From positions 1 through 6,271 of the forward strand of contig JARFRJ010000279.1 of the NCBI GenBank assembly GCA_029287305.1: a stretch of DNA of 6,271 bases, in the 5' to 3' direction. The notes beneath the pieces were generated by a model. It was not told where the DNA came from. It did no database searches and saw nothing but the letters and a program-made list of their open reading frames with translations. The translations under genes were made by a program, and so were the position numbers. Shown in pieces: positions 5,999 through 6,271 of this stretch. This stretch comes from Hyphomonas sp. Lineage in GTDB: Bacteria > Pseudomonadota > Alphaproteobacteria > Caulobacterales > Hyphomonadaceae. The number at the start of each line of letters is the position of its first letter. Position 1 is the first letter of the stretch.

Positions 5999-6069
5999 CC
6001 TTACGGGGATATCCTTGACCCGGATATATGGGCCCATTTCTTTGGGCCCATATCCTTAAATAAGGGATG
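5995..6069. repeat. Nested inverted repeats between dnaK and the convergent gene
   Basis: An outer nine-base inverted repeat, CATCCCTTA (5995-6003) with TAAGGGATG (6061-6069), encloses several smaller ones. These are CCC-TTAC-GGG (5998-6007), the palindrome GGATATCC (6007-6014), the long stem at 6022-6055, and CCTT-AAAT-AAGG (6054-6065). The outer arm shares CATC with the 5968-5998 hairpin, so the two cannot form together. No coding sequence is present. Confidence 0.75.
6022..6055. terminator. Strong stem-loop, possible bidirectional terminator
   Basis: ATATGGGCCCA (6026-6036) and TGGGCCCATAT (6043-6053) form a perfect 11-base-pair stem around loop TTTCTT. With the extra AT of the left arm bulged out, the stem extends through GG (6022-6023) and CC (6054-6055). 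Each arm contains the palindrome TGGGCCCA. It lies between two convergent genes, but no T-run follows on either strand, so a terminator role is plausible and not proven. Confidence 0.45.
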
Positions 6070-6121
6070 GATACGAAGCCAATTCTGAACGTTTTGGGGT
6101 GTGCGTGACTATGGTGTGGCT

Positions 6122-6271
6122 TTATGCTGCGAACAAGATTGCGCGCTCATCTGTGACCAGCCAATCCAGCTTTTCGTCATGGGGCTCGATGGGCAATGTT
6201 GCCTGTATCTGTTCAAAATAGCCAATCCCGCAAGCGATCACGTCGCCCGTCTGGCGCAGATTTGACAATGT
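6122..6271 (-). CDS. fau: 5-formyltetrahydrofolate cyclo-ligase, C-terminal 49 residues (partial)
   Basis: The minus strand is open from the window edge to a TAA at 6124-6122. The translated tail contains ACGIGYFEQ, then LPIEPHDEKLDWLVTDE, matching the C-terminus of 5-formyl-THF cyclo-ligases (a Q near the glycines, LP-x-E-x-x-D, then hydrophobic residues and VTD/E). The enzyme uses ATP to convert 5-formyl-THF into 5,10-methenyl-THF, returning an inhibitory folate to one-carbon metabolism. The N-terminal part, including the nucleotide site, is outside the window. The gene converges on dnaK with about 170 bases between stop codons. The family call rests on a short tail, but the motif is distinctive. 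Confidence 0.82.
   Translation of the reverse strand, partial: TLSNLRQTGDVIACGIGYFEQIQATLPIEPHDEKLDWLVTDERAILFAA

Overview
The window looks like ordinary chromosomal housekeeping DNA from an alphaproteobacterium of moderate GC content; the order cannot be fixed from the sequence. The signs are a BolA gene divergent from a Cys-cluster J-domain protein of a type common in Alphaproteobacteria, a dnaK with a heat-shock (RpoH-type) promoter, and a DnaK tail ending in an acidic [12 protein letters not shown] motif. I see no phage, transposon, CRISPR, toxin-antitoxin or defence genes.

Layout from left to right. Positions 1-41 are the 3' end of a tRNA, probably tRNA-Arg, cut by the window edge. Next is msrA on the minus strand (150-869), encoding an exported methionine sulfoxide reductase. 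The gap 870-1198 has no convincing gene but carries a tandem array of eight 12-bp units (1061-1156). A small J-domain protein (1199-1822, minus) and bolA (1860-2165, plus) diverge from a 37-bp gap. A YafP-like GNAT acetyltransferase (2199-2675, minus) converges on bolA and diverges from a CitE/malyl-CoA lyase-like gene (2845-3741, plus). The latter ends in a plausible intrinsic terminator. Then come an RpoH-like promoter, a leader hairpin and dnaK (4021-5949, plus). A cluster of nested inverted repeats (5968-6069) separates dnaK from the convergent 3' end of a 5-formyltetrahydrofolate cyclo-ligase gene (6122-6271, minus).

The genes do not form one pathway, and most are single transcription units. 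Several relate to stress and protein quality: MsrA repairs oxidised methionine in exported proteins, DnaK folds proteins, BolA works with monothiol glutaredoxins on Fe-S and redox regulation, and the J-protein could stimulate DnaK. That link is inference from family roles. No dnaJ follows dnaK inside the window, although dnaKJ is a common arrangement in related bacteria.

The most interesting material is non-coding: the 12-bp array, which also keeps a 43-codon minus-strand reading frame open; the mutually exclusive pairings after dnaK; the long hairpin in the dnaK leader; and a 10-bp inverted repeat bracketing the likely promoter of the CitE-like gene. I found no clear case for an undescribed multi-gene system.
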